From: Vibrio galatheae
GTDB taxonomy: Bacteria > Pseudomonadota > Gammaproteobacteria > Enterobacterales > Vibrionaceae
Reading direction: 5' to 3'
Assembly: GCF_000967545.1 (NCBI RefSeq)
Contig: NZ_JXXV01000005.1
Location: 1 to 64,000 of the forward strand
DNA length: 64,000 bases
Shown: one piece after another, positions 38,818-47,277 of the stretch
How positions within the stretch are numbered: position 1 is the stretch's first letter
Layout: the number at the start of each line of letters is the position of its first letter
Translations under genes and position numbers: made by a program
Notes under the pieces: generated by a model
The model's input: only the letters and a program-made list of their open reading frames with translations
The model's database searches: none
What the model was told of the DNA's origin: nothing

Positions 38818-39095
38818 CCTTTCAATATATATGACGATTTAGACAAATAGCGGCCGCTAAGTGTGAGTCTCACTATATCGCGACAATGGATTGATGAATG
38901 ATCCGAAAAGACGGTTTTCTATGCGTTTAAGGCGAAGTTGCCAAGCAGAAGGGGGGCTGTGTAGCGAAAGAGGTGGTCGTAAATATAAGATAGCGGCACT
39001 AATCAATGCACCGAGCGAAGACAAATTAACTCGCTGGAACATTGTCTAGCCCGCTCTGACGGACATATGTATGCAAATTGTCTAGTAAGAAGAAA

Positions 39096-39434
39096 TTAAG
39101 GCTTGTTGGCTTGTCGCCATAATTGCCGCAGCCAGACTTCACTGGACATCACTTGCTCTGCGCACTCAACCATATACGGCTTGCCACTAAACCAGCTTTT
39201 CGACGCCACGTCAGAGATAAACATCTCTATATCCGTGACGTCGTCTTTGGCGTAATTCCACTTATTGCGGATATGCTCAGCGGCTTGCTGCGAATTGTAT
39301 TGGTCGCCGTTGCGAATAAAAACACACGGCGAGTGCTCAATTTGGCCAATTAAAACTTCGACATCTTGTTCTACGCTCGCCAACGCGGGAGCCGCCCACA
39401 CGCTGGCGAATAAGAGTGTATAGCTAAGCTTCAT
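39096..39434 (-). CDS. DUF5329 (YfeK-like) periplasmic protein
   Basis: The frame is open 54 codons further upstream, but the ATG at 39434 begins a signal peptide (MKLSYTLLFASVWAAPALA) and gives 112 residues. The core FIRNGDQYNSQQAAEHIRNK ... SKSWFSGKPYMV matches the YfeK/DUF5329 pattern. Function unknown. It follows the MBL-fold lipoprotein gene by 13 nt on the same strand and is probably cotranscribed. Confidence 0.7.
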   Translation of the reverse strand: MKLSYTLLFASVWAAPALASVEQDVEVLIGQIEHSPCVFIRNGDQYNSQQAAEHIRNKWNYAKDDVTDIEMFISDVASKSWFSGKPYMVECAEQVMSSEVWLRQLWRQANKP

Positions 39435-39447
39435 TGTTGCCTCATTT

Positions 39448-40512
39448 TTACAGATTCCACCATGGTTTGATTGGCAACGGCTCTGAAAGTTCGACTCGTT
39501 GGCCAATTTCGGGGCTGACCATTGAAACGCCCTTTTGCTGACTGATCTCCAATGCTTGTTGCATCGGTTCATTCCAGTCATGCATGGCGAGATCAAAGGT
39601 GCTGTTGTGAATGGGCATCATCACTTTACCTTTAAGATCAATATGTGCCTGGACACTTTGCTCGGGGAACATGTGGATATCTGACCACAAGGTGTTGTAA
39701 GCACCAGTCTCTATCATGGTGAGATCAAACGGGCCGTATTTTTCCCCAATTTCTTTGAAGCCAGCGAAGTAACCAGAATCGCCGCTAAAAAACACCTTGT
39801 GTTGCTGGCCGTTGATAACCCAACTGCCCCATAAGGTGCCGTCACGGTCAGTCAATCCACGTCCTGAAAAGTGCTGAGTTGGGGTCAATACATATTGCAC
39901 ATCATTGTGGATATGCGATTCCCACCAATTTAGCTCAATGATTTTCTGTTGTTCGACGCCCCAAGCTTTAAGCAACTGACCAACTTTCAGCGGTACCAGA
40001 AAAAGGTCAACCTTGTCAGCTAATGTTTTGATTGATGTCTTATCTAAATGATCGTAATGGTCATGGCTGATGAGAACCACATCGATGTGAGGAAGATCAT
40101 CTAATGAGATTGGCGGCTGGTGGAAGCGTTTCGGTCCAGCCCATTGTACCGGAGATGCTCTATCACTAAATACAGGATCGGTCAGGATCAGTTGCTGATC
40201 GAGCTTCATGGCAATCGTCGAATGGCCTAAACGGTATAAGACATCTTGTTGTTCATCACGCAGTTGATCGGTTGTGATGGCATGAACCGGAAGTTCAAAT
40301 GTTGGTGTTGGATTTAAGCGCTCGGTCGTGAAATAGGCTTTAGCGATTTTCATCAGGTCGCCAAAACCGCTCTTGTATTCCAGTTCCGTATTAGCGAATT
40401 TTTCTGGGTATTGCTTGCTAGAACTTTTATCACTACTAGTACAAGAGATGAGTGAGGTGGTCATAATTATCGCTCCTAAACATACAGCGGCCAATAATAA
40501 TAGGCGTTTCAC
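39448..40512 (-). CDS. Metallo-beta-lactamase-fold lipoprotein hydrolase (UlaG/NAPE-PLD-like)
   Basis: This 354-residue protein has a type II signal ending in the lipobox LISC (C24). The metal-binding motif SHDHYDHLD, later FSGDSGYF and a histidine in PIHNSTFDLAMHDW are those of the MBL-fold group related to NAPE-phospholipase D and RomA. A phospholipid-like substrate in the envelope is possible but unproven. It is divergent from a TetR gene with operator-like repeats between them. Confidence 0.8.
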   Translation of the reverse strand: MKRLLLLAAVCLGAIIMTTSLISCTSSDKSSSKQYPEKFANTELEYKSGFGDLMKIAKAYFTTERLNPTPTFELPVHAITTDQLRDEQQDVLYRLGHSTIAMKLDQQLILTDPVFSDRASPVQWAGPKRFHQPPISLDDLPHIDVVLISHDHYDHLDKTSIKTLADKVDLFLVPLKVGQLLKAWGVEQQKIIELNWWESHIHNDVQYVLTPTQHFSGRGLTDRDGTLWGSWVINGQQHKVFFSGDSGYFAGFKEIGEKYGPFDLTMIETGAYNTLWSDIHMFPEQSVQAHIDLKGKVMMPIHNSTFDLAMHDWNEPMQQALEISQQKGVSMVSPEIGQRVELSEPLPIKPWWNL

Positions 40513-40527
40513 TATCGATACCTTAAA

Positions 40528-40585
40528 GTAAACTATACGGTGTAGTTTACATGCTTTACTTTTAAAGTAAACTGCTTAGTGTAAA
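40528..40585. promoter_or_regulatory. Two operator-like repeats between the MBL-fold and tetR genes
   Basis: GTAAACTA (40528-40535) and TAGTTTAC (40543-40550) form a perfect 8-bp inverted repeat with a 7-nt spacer. A second, less perfect copy GTAAACT-GCTT-AGTGTAAA lies at 40567-40585. The arms share GTAAACT. They lie in the divergent promoter region, where a TetR protein would bind to control itself and its neighbour. Confidence 0.7.
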
Positions 40586-40622
40586 ATAGATCAGGTCGCA
40601 ACTAAGTAGGATCGTTAACTCT

Positions 40623-41261
40623 ATGAAAGTAATTAAGAAAGGCCGAAGTGAAATCAAACGTGAAGCGATATTGAACGCGGCAAAGCAGGCTTTTCAAGAG
40701 TTTGGCGTACAAAATACCAGTATGGATAAGCTATCTGCGATGGCCCAAGTCTCTAAGCGAACGGTTTACAATCATTTTGCTTCTAAAGAAACTATTGTCA
40801 TGGAACTGTTGGCAGAGCTATGGCGGACGTCAATGGCAGAGCATGATATTGCAGGGTTTATAAACCTAGATTTAGAGCAACAACTTGTTGCTTTGCTCGA
40901 AAGTGAAATTAATGTCGTCACCGATCCGCATTATATTGAGCTCGCTAAAGTGGCCTTCGGTTATTTTTTCTATAAGCCGGAAGAACTCAAGCAACAAGAC
41001 GCGAAAATATCTAAGCAAGAAACCGCTCTCTACAACTGGCTAATTGAGCAACAAGCTAAGCAGACGCTAGCGATTGATGATATTGAGTTAGCCAGTACTC
41101 AATTGCACAGTTTGGTCAAAGGGAGCGCATTTTGGCCGCAAGTTCTGAGTATGGAACCTTCGTTAACCCAAACAGAGGCGAGGGTGCTGGCGCAACAAAC
41201 GGCTAAATTGTTTATGAGCCAATACCAGATTTGTGTTGATACGAAGAACTTGGGCCTTTAG
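40623..41261 (+). CDS. TetR/AcrR-family regulator
   Basis: The 212-residue product has an N-terminal TetR HTH (KREAILNAAKQAFQEFG, TSMDKLSAMAQVSKRTVYNHF) and a C-terminal ligand domain of the AefR-like type. It is probably the repressor of the divergent MBL-fold lipoprotein operon; the repeated GTAAACT elements between them are the likely operators. Confidence 0.88.
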   Translation: MKVIKKGRSEIKREAILNAAKQAFQEFGVQNTSMDKLSAMAQVSKRTVYNHFASKETIVMELLAELWRTSMAEHDIAGFINLDLEQQLVALLESEINVVTDPHYIELAKVAFGYFFYKPEELKQQDAKISKQETALYNWLIEQQAKQTLAIDDIELASTQLHSLVKGSAFWPQVLSMEPSLTQTEARVLAQQTAKLFMSQYQICVDTKNLGL

Positions 41262-41291
41262 TCATCAATTAGAACGCTTGGAAATTGAGCC

Positions 41292-41307
41292 GTGAAAGCG
41301 CTTACAC
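41292..41307 (+). promoter_or_regulatory. GalR/LacI-type operator upstream of galE
   Basis: GTGAAAGCGCTTACAC is a near-perfect palindrome that fits the GalR/GalS consensus GTGKAANCGNTTNCAC at all but one position. It lies 102 bp before the galE start. It suggests galactose-responsive repression of a former galETKM operon. Confidence 0.65.
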
Positions 41308-41408
41308 TTATGGGGCTAAATCACGGAAATAAGGTAGAATTGATTGCTAAACTGTTTAACAACATCAAGCATTGAATATTTGCGCTCAAGAGTTTCTGGA
41401 GAGTAAAA

Positions 41409-42419
41409 GTGAAAGTACTAGTAACAGGTGGCATGGGATATATCGGCAGTCACACTTGCGTTCAAATGATTGAAGCTGGGCTAGAGCCAATCATCGTCGA
41501 CAACCTATGTAACTCACAACAAGAAGTGCTTAAGCGTATCGAAGTATTAACTGGCAAAAAGCCAATCTTTCACTTAGGTGATATTCGTGATGAAGCTTTT
41601 TTGGGCTCAGTGTTCAATCAATATGATATTGATGCAGTGATTCACTTTGCAGGTTTAAAAGCGGTCGGTGAGTCAGTCGAAAAACCGCTTGAGTACTATG
41701 ATAACAATGTCATCGGCACGTTAGTGTTGGCGCGCTCTATGCGTAAGGCTGGCGTGAAAAGTATTGTCTTTAGTTCTTCGGCTACTGTGTATGGCGATCC
41801 TGAAGTCGTTCCAATTACAGAAGATTCACCGACAGGCGCGACCACTAACCCGTACGGCCGCAGTAAATATATGGTCGAAGAGTGCCTATCTGATTTATTC
41901 AACGCAGAGCCTGATTGGAGTATTACACTATTGCGTTACTTTAACCCTGTTGGCGCACACCCTTCTGGCATTATGGGAGAAGATCCACAAGGCATTCCAA
42001 ACAACTTAATGCCATTTATCGCCCAAGTTGCGGTTGGCCGCCGAGATAAGCTCTCCGTATTTGGTAACGACTACCCAACCCCAGATGGCACTGGTGTACG
42101 TGATTATATTCACGTAATGGATCTGGCTGACGGTCATATTGTTGCGTTAAAGGCGGTGGGTGAAACAGCTGGTTTGCATATTTACAATCTAGGGGCTGGT
42201 AGAGGCTCAAGTGTACTGGAAATGGTTGATGCTTTTGCCAATGCTTGTGGTAACCCCGTGCCTTACGAGTTATGTGCACGTCGTCCGGGTGATATCGCCG
42301 AATGTTGGGCAAGTACTGAGAAAGCAGAGCGAGATCTGGGCTGGAAAGCCACTCGCAGCGTTACTGAAATCGCGGCCGATACTTGGAACTGGCAGTCTAA
42401 AAATCCACAGGGATATTAA
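41409..42419 (+). CDS. galE: UDP-glucose 4-epimerase
   Basis: GalE interconverts UDP-glucose and UDP-galactose with tightly bound NAD. It has 336 residues (E. coli 338), Rossmann motif TGGMGYIGSHT at 7-17, catalytic SSSATVYG and the YGRSK (YxxxK) pair. The gene looks intact, whereas the rest of the gal operon behind it is destroyed. It probably survives because UDP-galactose is needed for surface polysaccharides. Confidence 0.97.
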   Translation: MKVLVTGGMGYIGSHTCVQMIEAGLEPIIVDNLCNSQQEVLKRIEVLTGKKPIFHLGDIRDEAFLGSVFNQYDIDAVIHFAGLKAVGESVEKPLEYYDNNVIGTLVLARSMRKAGVKSIVFSSSATVYGDPEVVPITEDSPTGATTNPYGRSKYMVEECLSDLFNAEPDWSITLLRYFNPVGAHPSGIMGEDPQGIPNNLMPFIAQVAVGRRDKLSVFGNDYPTPDGTGVRDYIHVMDLADGHIVALKAVGETAGLHIYNLGAGRGSSVLEMVDAFANACGNPVPYELCARRPGDIAECWASTEKAERDLGWKATRSVTEIAADTWNWQSKNPQGY

Positions 42420-42473
42420 TTTTGTAGCATTTTAGTTCGCTAGTTTACTGTATTAGAGAGTTGAGTAAGTAAA

Positions 42474-43012
42474 ATGTCGAATCTTGTTTTTAACTTTGTC
42501 GTTCACCCTCACCACCATTATAACCCGTTGACGGGGCTGTGAGTCTTGGTGTCTCCCACATCGTGCAAAGCGCCCTTGGCGTGGCACCGATGAGAAGTGC
42601 TTCTTGTGTCCAACCAACGAGCGCATTTCTGGGGATGTTAACCCAGATTACCAAGGCACTAATGTGTTCAGCAATGATTTTTCAGCTTTGGTTGCAGATT
42701 AACCAGATGCACCAAAATCGGATAATCCTCTTTTCCAAACTCAAGGTGTATGTGGCTTAAGTCGAGTGATTTGTTGCGCGCCTGACCACAGCAAAACCTT
42801 ACCAGAGCTACCCGTTGAGAAAACCCGTGGCGTGATTGACACATGGAACGATCAAGTTGAAGTGCTATATAAAGAGTACGTTTGGGTTCAGGCATTTGAA
42901 AATAAAGCTGAGGCCACTGGCTGTTCTCAGCCTCACCCCCATTGGCCAAGTTTGGGCCAATGGCTTTTTGCCAAATGAAATTGAACGCAAAGAACACAAT
43001 CTAAAAGAGTAA
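42474..43012 (+). pseudogene. galT: galT remnant (galactose-1-phosphate uridylyltransferase)
   Basis: Translation pieced across frames follows Gal[12 protein letters not shown] (42511 on), a TGA in place of the next codon, [19 protein letters not shown], a TAA after SALVAD, SRVICCAPDHSKTLPELP, VWVQAFENKAEATGCSQPHPH, then one extra T at 42942-42943 right after the catalytic HPH, and GQVWANGFLPNEIERKE to a stop at 43012. Only the first ~185 of ~350 residues remain. Leloir galactose use by this route is lost. Confidence 0.93.
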
Positions 43013-43042
43013 TACCCACAAATGGTAGCAACCTATTAGTCG

Positions 43043-43201
43043 ACTAGAAATGGCGGAGAGTATAAAGATTACGCTGGCGTTGCATTAGCAACTCAGTTTT
43101 TACCCGACTCTCCGAAACACCCTGAATGGCAGCAGCCCAGTTGTATTCTTCGTCCTAATGAAGAATATCGTTATAAAACTACATATCAGTTTAATTTTTA
43201 G
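43043..43201 (+). pseudogene. galM: galM remnant (aldose 1-epimerase, C-terminal end)
   Basis: This is a 52-codon tail that matches the end of GalM: YAGVALATQFLPDSPKHPEW, then QQPSCILRPNEEYRYKTTYQF and a stop at 43199-43201. The same segment of E. coli GalM reads LESEFLPDSPNHPEWPQPDC. No start is present. It begins about 30 bp after the broken galT, so one deletion removed the 3' half of galT, all of galK and most of galM (about 2.5 kb by family gene sizes). Confidence 0.9.
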
Positions 43202-43252
43202 TATATTGCGCCCATTGCAGCTGTTTAAACAATGCTGCAAAGGGCGTTTCAG

Positions 43253-43603
43253 CTAAAAACCTTCAAACTCATCTAGTGCTTTCCTTGCTTCAAATAGAGA
43301 GCAGCTAGTTTCACTGACCAATTGTTGCAGAGTTATATTAGGCTTTTCGGTAAGTATTGCGGAGAGATCAAATACAGGCTTGGGTAAGGATCTTTCAATG
43401 GCTTTAACTATCCATTGGTGCGCTTCATTATCAAGCAGCGTGATTAGCGCTCGTAGCTTCTCTTCTTGTCCTGATAACAGCCAGTGTCGTGAGCGGCGAA
43501 TTCGTTTCAACTGGCAATCATGCTCAGTGGCTAACGCGATGAGTTCGGCTTTATCTGGCACTCGGTGGACAAGGCTATTTAACGTCACTGAAATCATGGT
43601 CAT
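43253..43603 (-). CDS. Conserved small protein of the 'RRF-family' (PF12614-like)
   Basis: This 116-residue protein, mostly helical, contains RRIRRSRHWLLSG, HQWIVKAIERSLPKP and a C-terminal EARKALDEFEGF. It resembles Vibrionaceae proteins labelled as a ribosome recycling factor family, but it is not Frr and is shorter than it. Function unknown. It is convergent with the gal remnants; a 7-bp hairpin (TTGCAGC/GCTGCAA, 43215-43240) lies beyond its stop. Confidence 0.6.
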   Translation of the reverse strand: MTMISVTLNSLVHRVPDKAELIALATEHDCQLKRIRRSRHWLLSGQEEKLRALITLLDNEAHQWIVKAIERSLPKPVFDLSAILTEKPNITLQQLVSETSCSLFEARKALDEFEGF

Positions 43604-43715
43604 AGGAACAAGGAATCTCTGTTTTTCTCAACGCTACTTTATCCTAGTCTCGAATACGCTGTCACGAGTGTGGTTGCAAACATTGGTTTCAATCACTGGC
43701 TGTTTACCACTTTTG

Positions 43716-43752
43716 ATAGCTAGCCCCTATTGAAGCAATAGAAACGTCCAAA
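43716..43752 (+). promoter_or_regulatory. OxyR-type site upstream of ahpC
   Basis: The quarter-sites ATAG (43716), CTAT (43727), ATAG (43738) and a weak fourth (CAAA, 43749) have exactly the 11/11/11 spacing of the OxyR motif ATAG-N7-CTAT-N7-ATAG-N7-CTAT. The site lies 93 bp before the ahpC ATG, with TTTACC just downstream as a possible -35. Confidence 0.8.
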
Positions 43753-43844
43753 TTTACCTATCAACTCTCGCAAGGCAAACTATCTACATCGACGCAAAGG
43801 AGCGTCAGCACAGTAGTACACTAGATTAGAAAGAGAGTAAAAAC

Positions 43845-44402
43845 ATGATCAACACACAAATCAAACCATTCTCAGCAACAGCATTCAAAAACGGTGAATT
43901 CGTAGAAATCACAGAGCAAGACGTGAAAGGTAAATGGGCCGTATTCTTCTTCTACCCAGCTGATTTTACTTTCGTATGTCCGACTGAACTTGGCGACCTA
44001 GCTGACCATTACGAAGAGCTACAAAGCCGCGGTGTAGAAGTGTACTCAGTATCAACAGATACACACTTCACGCACAAAGCATGGCACGACAGCTCAGACA
44101 CCATTGGAAAAATCAACTACTACATGGTGGGTGACCAAACAGGGACAATCACCAACAACTTCGGTGTTATGCGTGAAGGCCAAGGTCTTGCTGACCGTGC
44201 TACTTTCTTAATTGACCCACAAGGTACTATCCAAGCGATGGAAATCACCGCAGAAGGTATCGGCCGTGATGCAGAAGACCTAATGCGTAAAGTGAAAGCT
44301 GCACAATACGTTGCCGCGCACCCAGGTGAAGTTTGTCCAGCTAAATGGAAAGAAGGTGAAGAGACGCTAGCGCCATCTCTAGACCTAGTTGGTAAAATTT
44401 AA
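43845..44402 (+). CDS. ahpC: Alkyl hydroperoxide reductase subunit C (peroxiredoxin)
   Basis: This 2-Cys peroxiredoxin reduces H2O2 and organic peroxides and is recharged by AhpF. It has 185 residues with peroxidatic C45 in [10 protein letters not shown] and resolving C164 in [14 protein letters not shown] precedes the ATG. It is OxyR-controlled by inference from its upstream site. It is separated from ahpF by a terminator and an unrelated gene. Confidence 0.97.
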   Translation: MINTQIKPFSATAFKNGEFVEITEQDVKGKWAVFFFYPADFTFVCPTELGDLADHYEELQSRGVEVYSVSTDTHFTHKAWHDSSDTIGKINYYMVGDQTGTITNNFGVMREGQGLADRATFLIDPQGTIQAMEITAEGIGRDAEDLMRKVKAAQYVAAHPGEVCPAKWKEGEETLAPSLDLVGKI

Positions 44403-44461
44403 GCACAGCGTTTGTGCCGCACGCCCCGGTTTGCTCCTAAAGCTTGGGCGTGCACCTTTCC

Positions 44462-44496
44462 AAGCCACTCCCAATCCGGGAGTGGCTTTTTGTTTT
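44462..44496 (+). terminator. Terminator of ahpC
   Basis: The 11-bp stem AAGCCACTCCC/GGGAGTGGCTT with a 5-nt loop runs into TTTTTGTTTTT. A second GC-rich inverted repeat (GCACGCCCC..GGGCGTGC) lies just before it. Confidence 0.88.
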
Positions 44497-44627
44497 TGTT
44501 AAAATGCTAGTCAGTGGCGAACCATATATGACGATTGATAGCGATATAGACATGCACCAGGTTCATTGCTAGTTTTTGTATAGATATAAATTTTCTATAA
44601 GTTGGTTTGGCATTGATAAGGGATGAG

Positions 44628-45362
44628 ATGAAAGGACTCGGTATTTTTCTAGGGCTGCTAACAACGTTATTCTCGACGGTTGTATTGGCTGGATTTGACG
44701 ATACTTATGAGAAGTACGTTAACGATCAATATGTTTTTAGTGAAAAAACAGGGATTAAGTACTCTATATCTTTAAAAGAACAGCGCGGAGCGGCCGTTTG
44801 TACCGTGGCCCTTAATGATGGCTATGGTGCATTCAGTTTTTTATTGCTGCCAGGCAAAGAAACTGACTTCGATGTGATCTATGAGGACTATGAAGGAGAC
44901 AGTGATTACGAGTATGAGTTAGAAATCGCTTGTGACCGATATTATGATAGTGATCGCTTGAGTGAGGCGAAAATCGAGTTTTGGAAGGAAGCACAGGCAG
45001 AGGTAAGAGCTCGCTTGGGCGAAAACGGCGGCTACCATAGCGCAAGAAACCTTGAAGAAGAGTGGAGCGAAAATATCTCTTTTGAGGAGAACCATAAGCT
45101 TTCAGTCAATGAGCAAGGGGCAGGTTATATTGTTCGAATGAGCAACGCTGCCGAGAAGCTCTATATTTGCGGTATTGATACAGATAACACCTCAGATACT
45201 CTTTATCTTGTGCTCATGCCAGACAACATGCAAACGTTCCATATAATGGCGGATAAGAAAGGTAACTTTGGCTTCAGTACTACAGGGTGCTCTGTTTTTA
45301 GTCTTGATCTCGGCTACACCATCAAGGAAGTTAAACAACGTTTAATTGACAATAGTATTTAA
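44628..45362 (+). CDS. Unknown secreted protein with two similar halves
   Basis: The ATG at 44628 (after AAGGG) begins a clear signal peptide (cleavage near residue 21, VVLA|GFDD) and gives 244 residues; upstream starts are possible. No family recognised. The mature protein seems to be an internal duplication: C58 ... LLLPGKETDFDVI ... C102 in the first half and C181 ... LVLMPDNMQTFHIM ... C221 in the second, with 43 and 39 residues between the paired cysteines. Each half probably forms a beta-rich domain with one disulfide. It separates ahpC from ahpF. Confidence 0.7.
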   Translation: MKGLGIFLGLLTTLFSTVVLAGFDDTYEKYVNDQYVFSEKTGIKYSISLKEQRGAAVCTVALNDGYGAFSFLLLPGKETDFDVIYEDYEGDSDYEYELEIACDRYYDSDRLSEAKIEFWKEAQAEVRARLGENGGYHSARNLEEEWSENISFEENHKLSVNEQGAGYIVRMSNAAEKLYICGIDTDNTSDTLYLVLMPDNMQTFHIMADKKGNFGFSTTGCSVFSLDLGYTIKEVKQRLIDNSI

Positions 45363-45462
45363 CCACATTAACAAAGCCAGATTCAGTGAATTTGGTTTTT
45401 TCTCTTCAAGCAATAGCACTCATCCATTTCTCAATTAAACGGCTGGTCATTTAATAAATTTG

Positions 45463-45499
45463 ATAGGTTTTACCTAACAAACCGATAGAAACGTTCGAA
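45463..45499 (+). promoter_or_regulatory. OxyR-type site upstream of ahpF
   Basis: ATAG (45463), CTAA (45474), ATAG (45485) and CGAA (45496) have the same exact spacing as the ahpC site. The following ~85 bp also resemble the ahpC leader: ATAGAAACGT, AATTTACC, GGCAAA, ACATC, CGCA, AGCGT and AGATTAG recur in order. Confidence 0.75.
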
Positions 45500-45593
45500 T
45501 TTACCAATCATAACGGTCGGGGCAAAATAGTCACATCAGCGCATTAGAGCGTACTACCTCAAAGATTAGCCACCAGATTGGGAATTAGTGACT

Positions 45594-47186
45594 ATGTTAG
45601 ACCAAGCGATGAAGCAGCAGCTTAAAGCATACCTAGAAAACTTAAAAACTAACGTTCAACTTGTGTTGAGCCTTGATAACAGCGAAACAGCTAGCAAACT
45701 GCAAGCACTGGCGGATGATATTGCATCATTGACTGACAAAATCCAAGTATCGCGCGACGATGCAGCCAGTACACGCAAACCAATTATGCAAGTGGTCAAT
45801 CAAGAGAAAGAGACTGCGATTGGTTTTGCGGGCTTGCCTATGGGCCATGAGTTTACCTCGCTTGTGCTAGCCTTGTTGCACAGTGGTGGTCACCCAATCA
45901 AACTAGAAGCAGATGTGATTGAGCAGATCAAGCAGCTTAACCAGCCGTTAAATGTTGAAATCTTTATTTCACTTTCATGTCAGAACTGTCCAGAAGTGGT
46001 TCAAGCATTCAATATGATGTCGGCAATCAACCCACTGATTAAAACGACCATGATTGATGGTGCCGCGTTTCAGGATGAAGTGAAGTCTCGCGACATCATG
46101 GCGGTACCGAGTGTCTTCATCAATGGGGAGCTGTTTGGTCAAGGCCGTATGTCTTTGGCGGAAATCTTAAATAAAGTGGATTCTGGAGCTGCTGAAAAAA
46201 AAGCGGAGAGCTTAAATCAGCAGGCACCGTTTGATGTATTGGTCGTTGGTGGTGGTCCTGCGGGTTCTTCGGCTGCCATTTACGCCGCACGTAAAGGTAT
46301 TCGCACTGGTGTGGTTGCCGAGCGCTTTGGTGGTCAAGTGATGGATACTATGGCGATTGAGAACTTTATTTCAGTTAAGGCCACCACAGGTCCTAAGCTT
46401 GTCGCTAGCCTAGAGGAGCATGTGAAAGAGTACGGTGTTGAAGTGATCACTGAGCAGCGCGCAGCCAATATTATCGATGCTGAGCAAACCAATGATGGAT
46501 ATATCCACGTAGAACTTGAAAGTGGCGCAGTGCTACGAGCGCGTACGGTTATTACTAGTACAGGTGCTCGTTGGCGTGAAATGAACGTTCCGGGTGAACA
46601 AGAATATCGTAATAAAGGCGTCGCCTATTGCCCACACTGTGATGGCCCATTGTTCAAAGGGAAGAAAACGGCGGTTATTGGTGGCGGTAACTCAGGTATA
46701 GAAGCAGCGATCGATCTCGCGGGTATTGTCGAGCATGTTACTGTGTTGGAATTTGCCGATACGCTACGTGCAGACCAAGTGTTGATTGATAAAGCGAACT
46801 CAACGTCAAACATTGAAATCATCAAGATGGCACAAACGACGCAAGTATTGGGTGATGGCAATCGAGTCACAGGGTTAGAGTACCAAGACCGTAACACGGG
46901 CGAACTTAAACAGATTGAGCTGGCCGGTATCTTTGTTCAAATTGGTCTAATGCCAAATAGCGAATGGTTAAAAGGTACTAAAGTTGAGCTGTCGCCTCGT
47001 GGTGAAATTGAGATTGATGCTCACGGCGCAACGTCTATGAAAGGTGTGTTTGCGGCGGGTGATGTGACGACCGTACCATACAAACAGATCATCATTGCTA
47101 TGGGCGAAGGGGCCAAAGCGAGTTTAGGCGCATTTGATTACTTGATTCGCAACTCGGCACCTGAAAAAGTGCTAACAACAGCGTAA
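45594..47186 (+). CDS. ahpF: Alkyl hydroperoxide reductase subunit F
   Basis: AhpF is an NADH-dependent flavoprotein disulfide reductase that reduces AhpC. The start [15 protein letters not shown] at 45594 matches the family and gives 530 residues. N-terminal tandem thioredoxin folds carry [12 protein letters not shown]. The FAD motif [21 protein letters not shown], active-site [13 protein letters not shown] motif [17 protein letters not shown] and [13 protein letters not shown] follow. It has its own OxyR-type promoter. Confidence 0.97.
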   Translation: MLDQAMKQQLKAYLENLKTNVQLVLSLDNSETASKLQALADDIASLTDKIQVSRDDAASTRKPIMQVVNQEKETAIGFAGLPMGHEFTSLVLALLHSGGHPIKLEADVIEQIKQLNQPLNVEIFISLSCQNCPEVVQAFNMMSAINPLIKTTMIDGAAFQDEVKSRDIMAVPSVFINGELFGQGRMSLAEILNKVDSGAAEKKAESLNQQAPFDVLVVGGGPAGSSAAIYAARKGIRTGVVAERFGGQVMDTMAIENFISVKATTGPKLVASLEEHVKEYGVEVITEQRAANIIDAEQTNDGYIHVELESGAVLRARTVITSTGARWREMNVPGEQEYRNKGVAYCPHCDGPLFKGKKTAVIGGGNSGIEAAIDLAGIVEHVTVLEFADTLRADQVLIDKANSTSNIEIIKMAQTTQVLGDGNRVTGLEYQDRNTGELKQIELAGIFVQIGLMPNSEWLKGTKVELSPRGEIEIDAHGATSMKGVFAAGDVTTVPYKQIIIAMGEGAKASLGAFDYLIRNSAPEKVLTTA

Positions 47187-47246
47187 GTCATTAATTCACT
47201 GCCCATTTACCATACTCATTTGCAAACATTTAGTCGATGTTCCGAC

Positions 47247-47277
47247 ACCACTTCCAAGCGATTGGAAGTGGTTTTTA
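47247..47277. terminator. Terminator between ahpF and the LysR gene
   Basis: The 11-bp stem ACCACTTCCAA/TTGGAAGTGGT with a GCGA loop is followed by T5. It lies between converging genes and overlaps the end of the LysR frame. Confidence 0.88.

Noticed and set aside
38857..39042. A 61-codon minus-strand open frame upstream of the EamA gene
   Set aside because: It has no ribosome site, no recognisable domain and unusual composition. It is treated as intergenic, although a remnant cannot be excluded.
42668..42997. Open frame antisense to the galT remnant
   Set aside because: The plus strand reads as GalT, so the antisense frame is a by-product.
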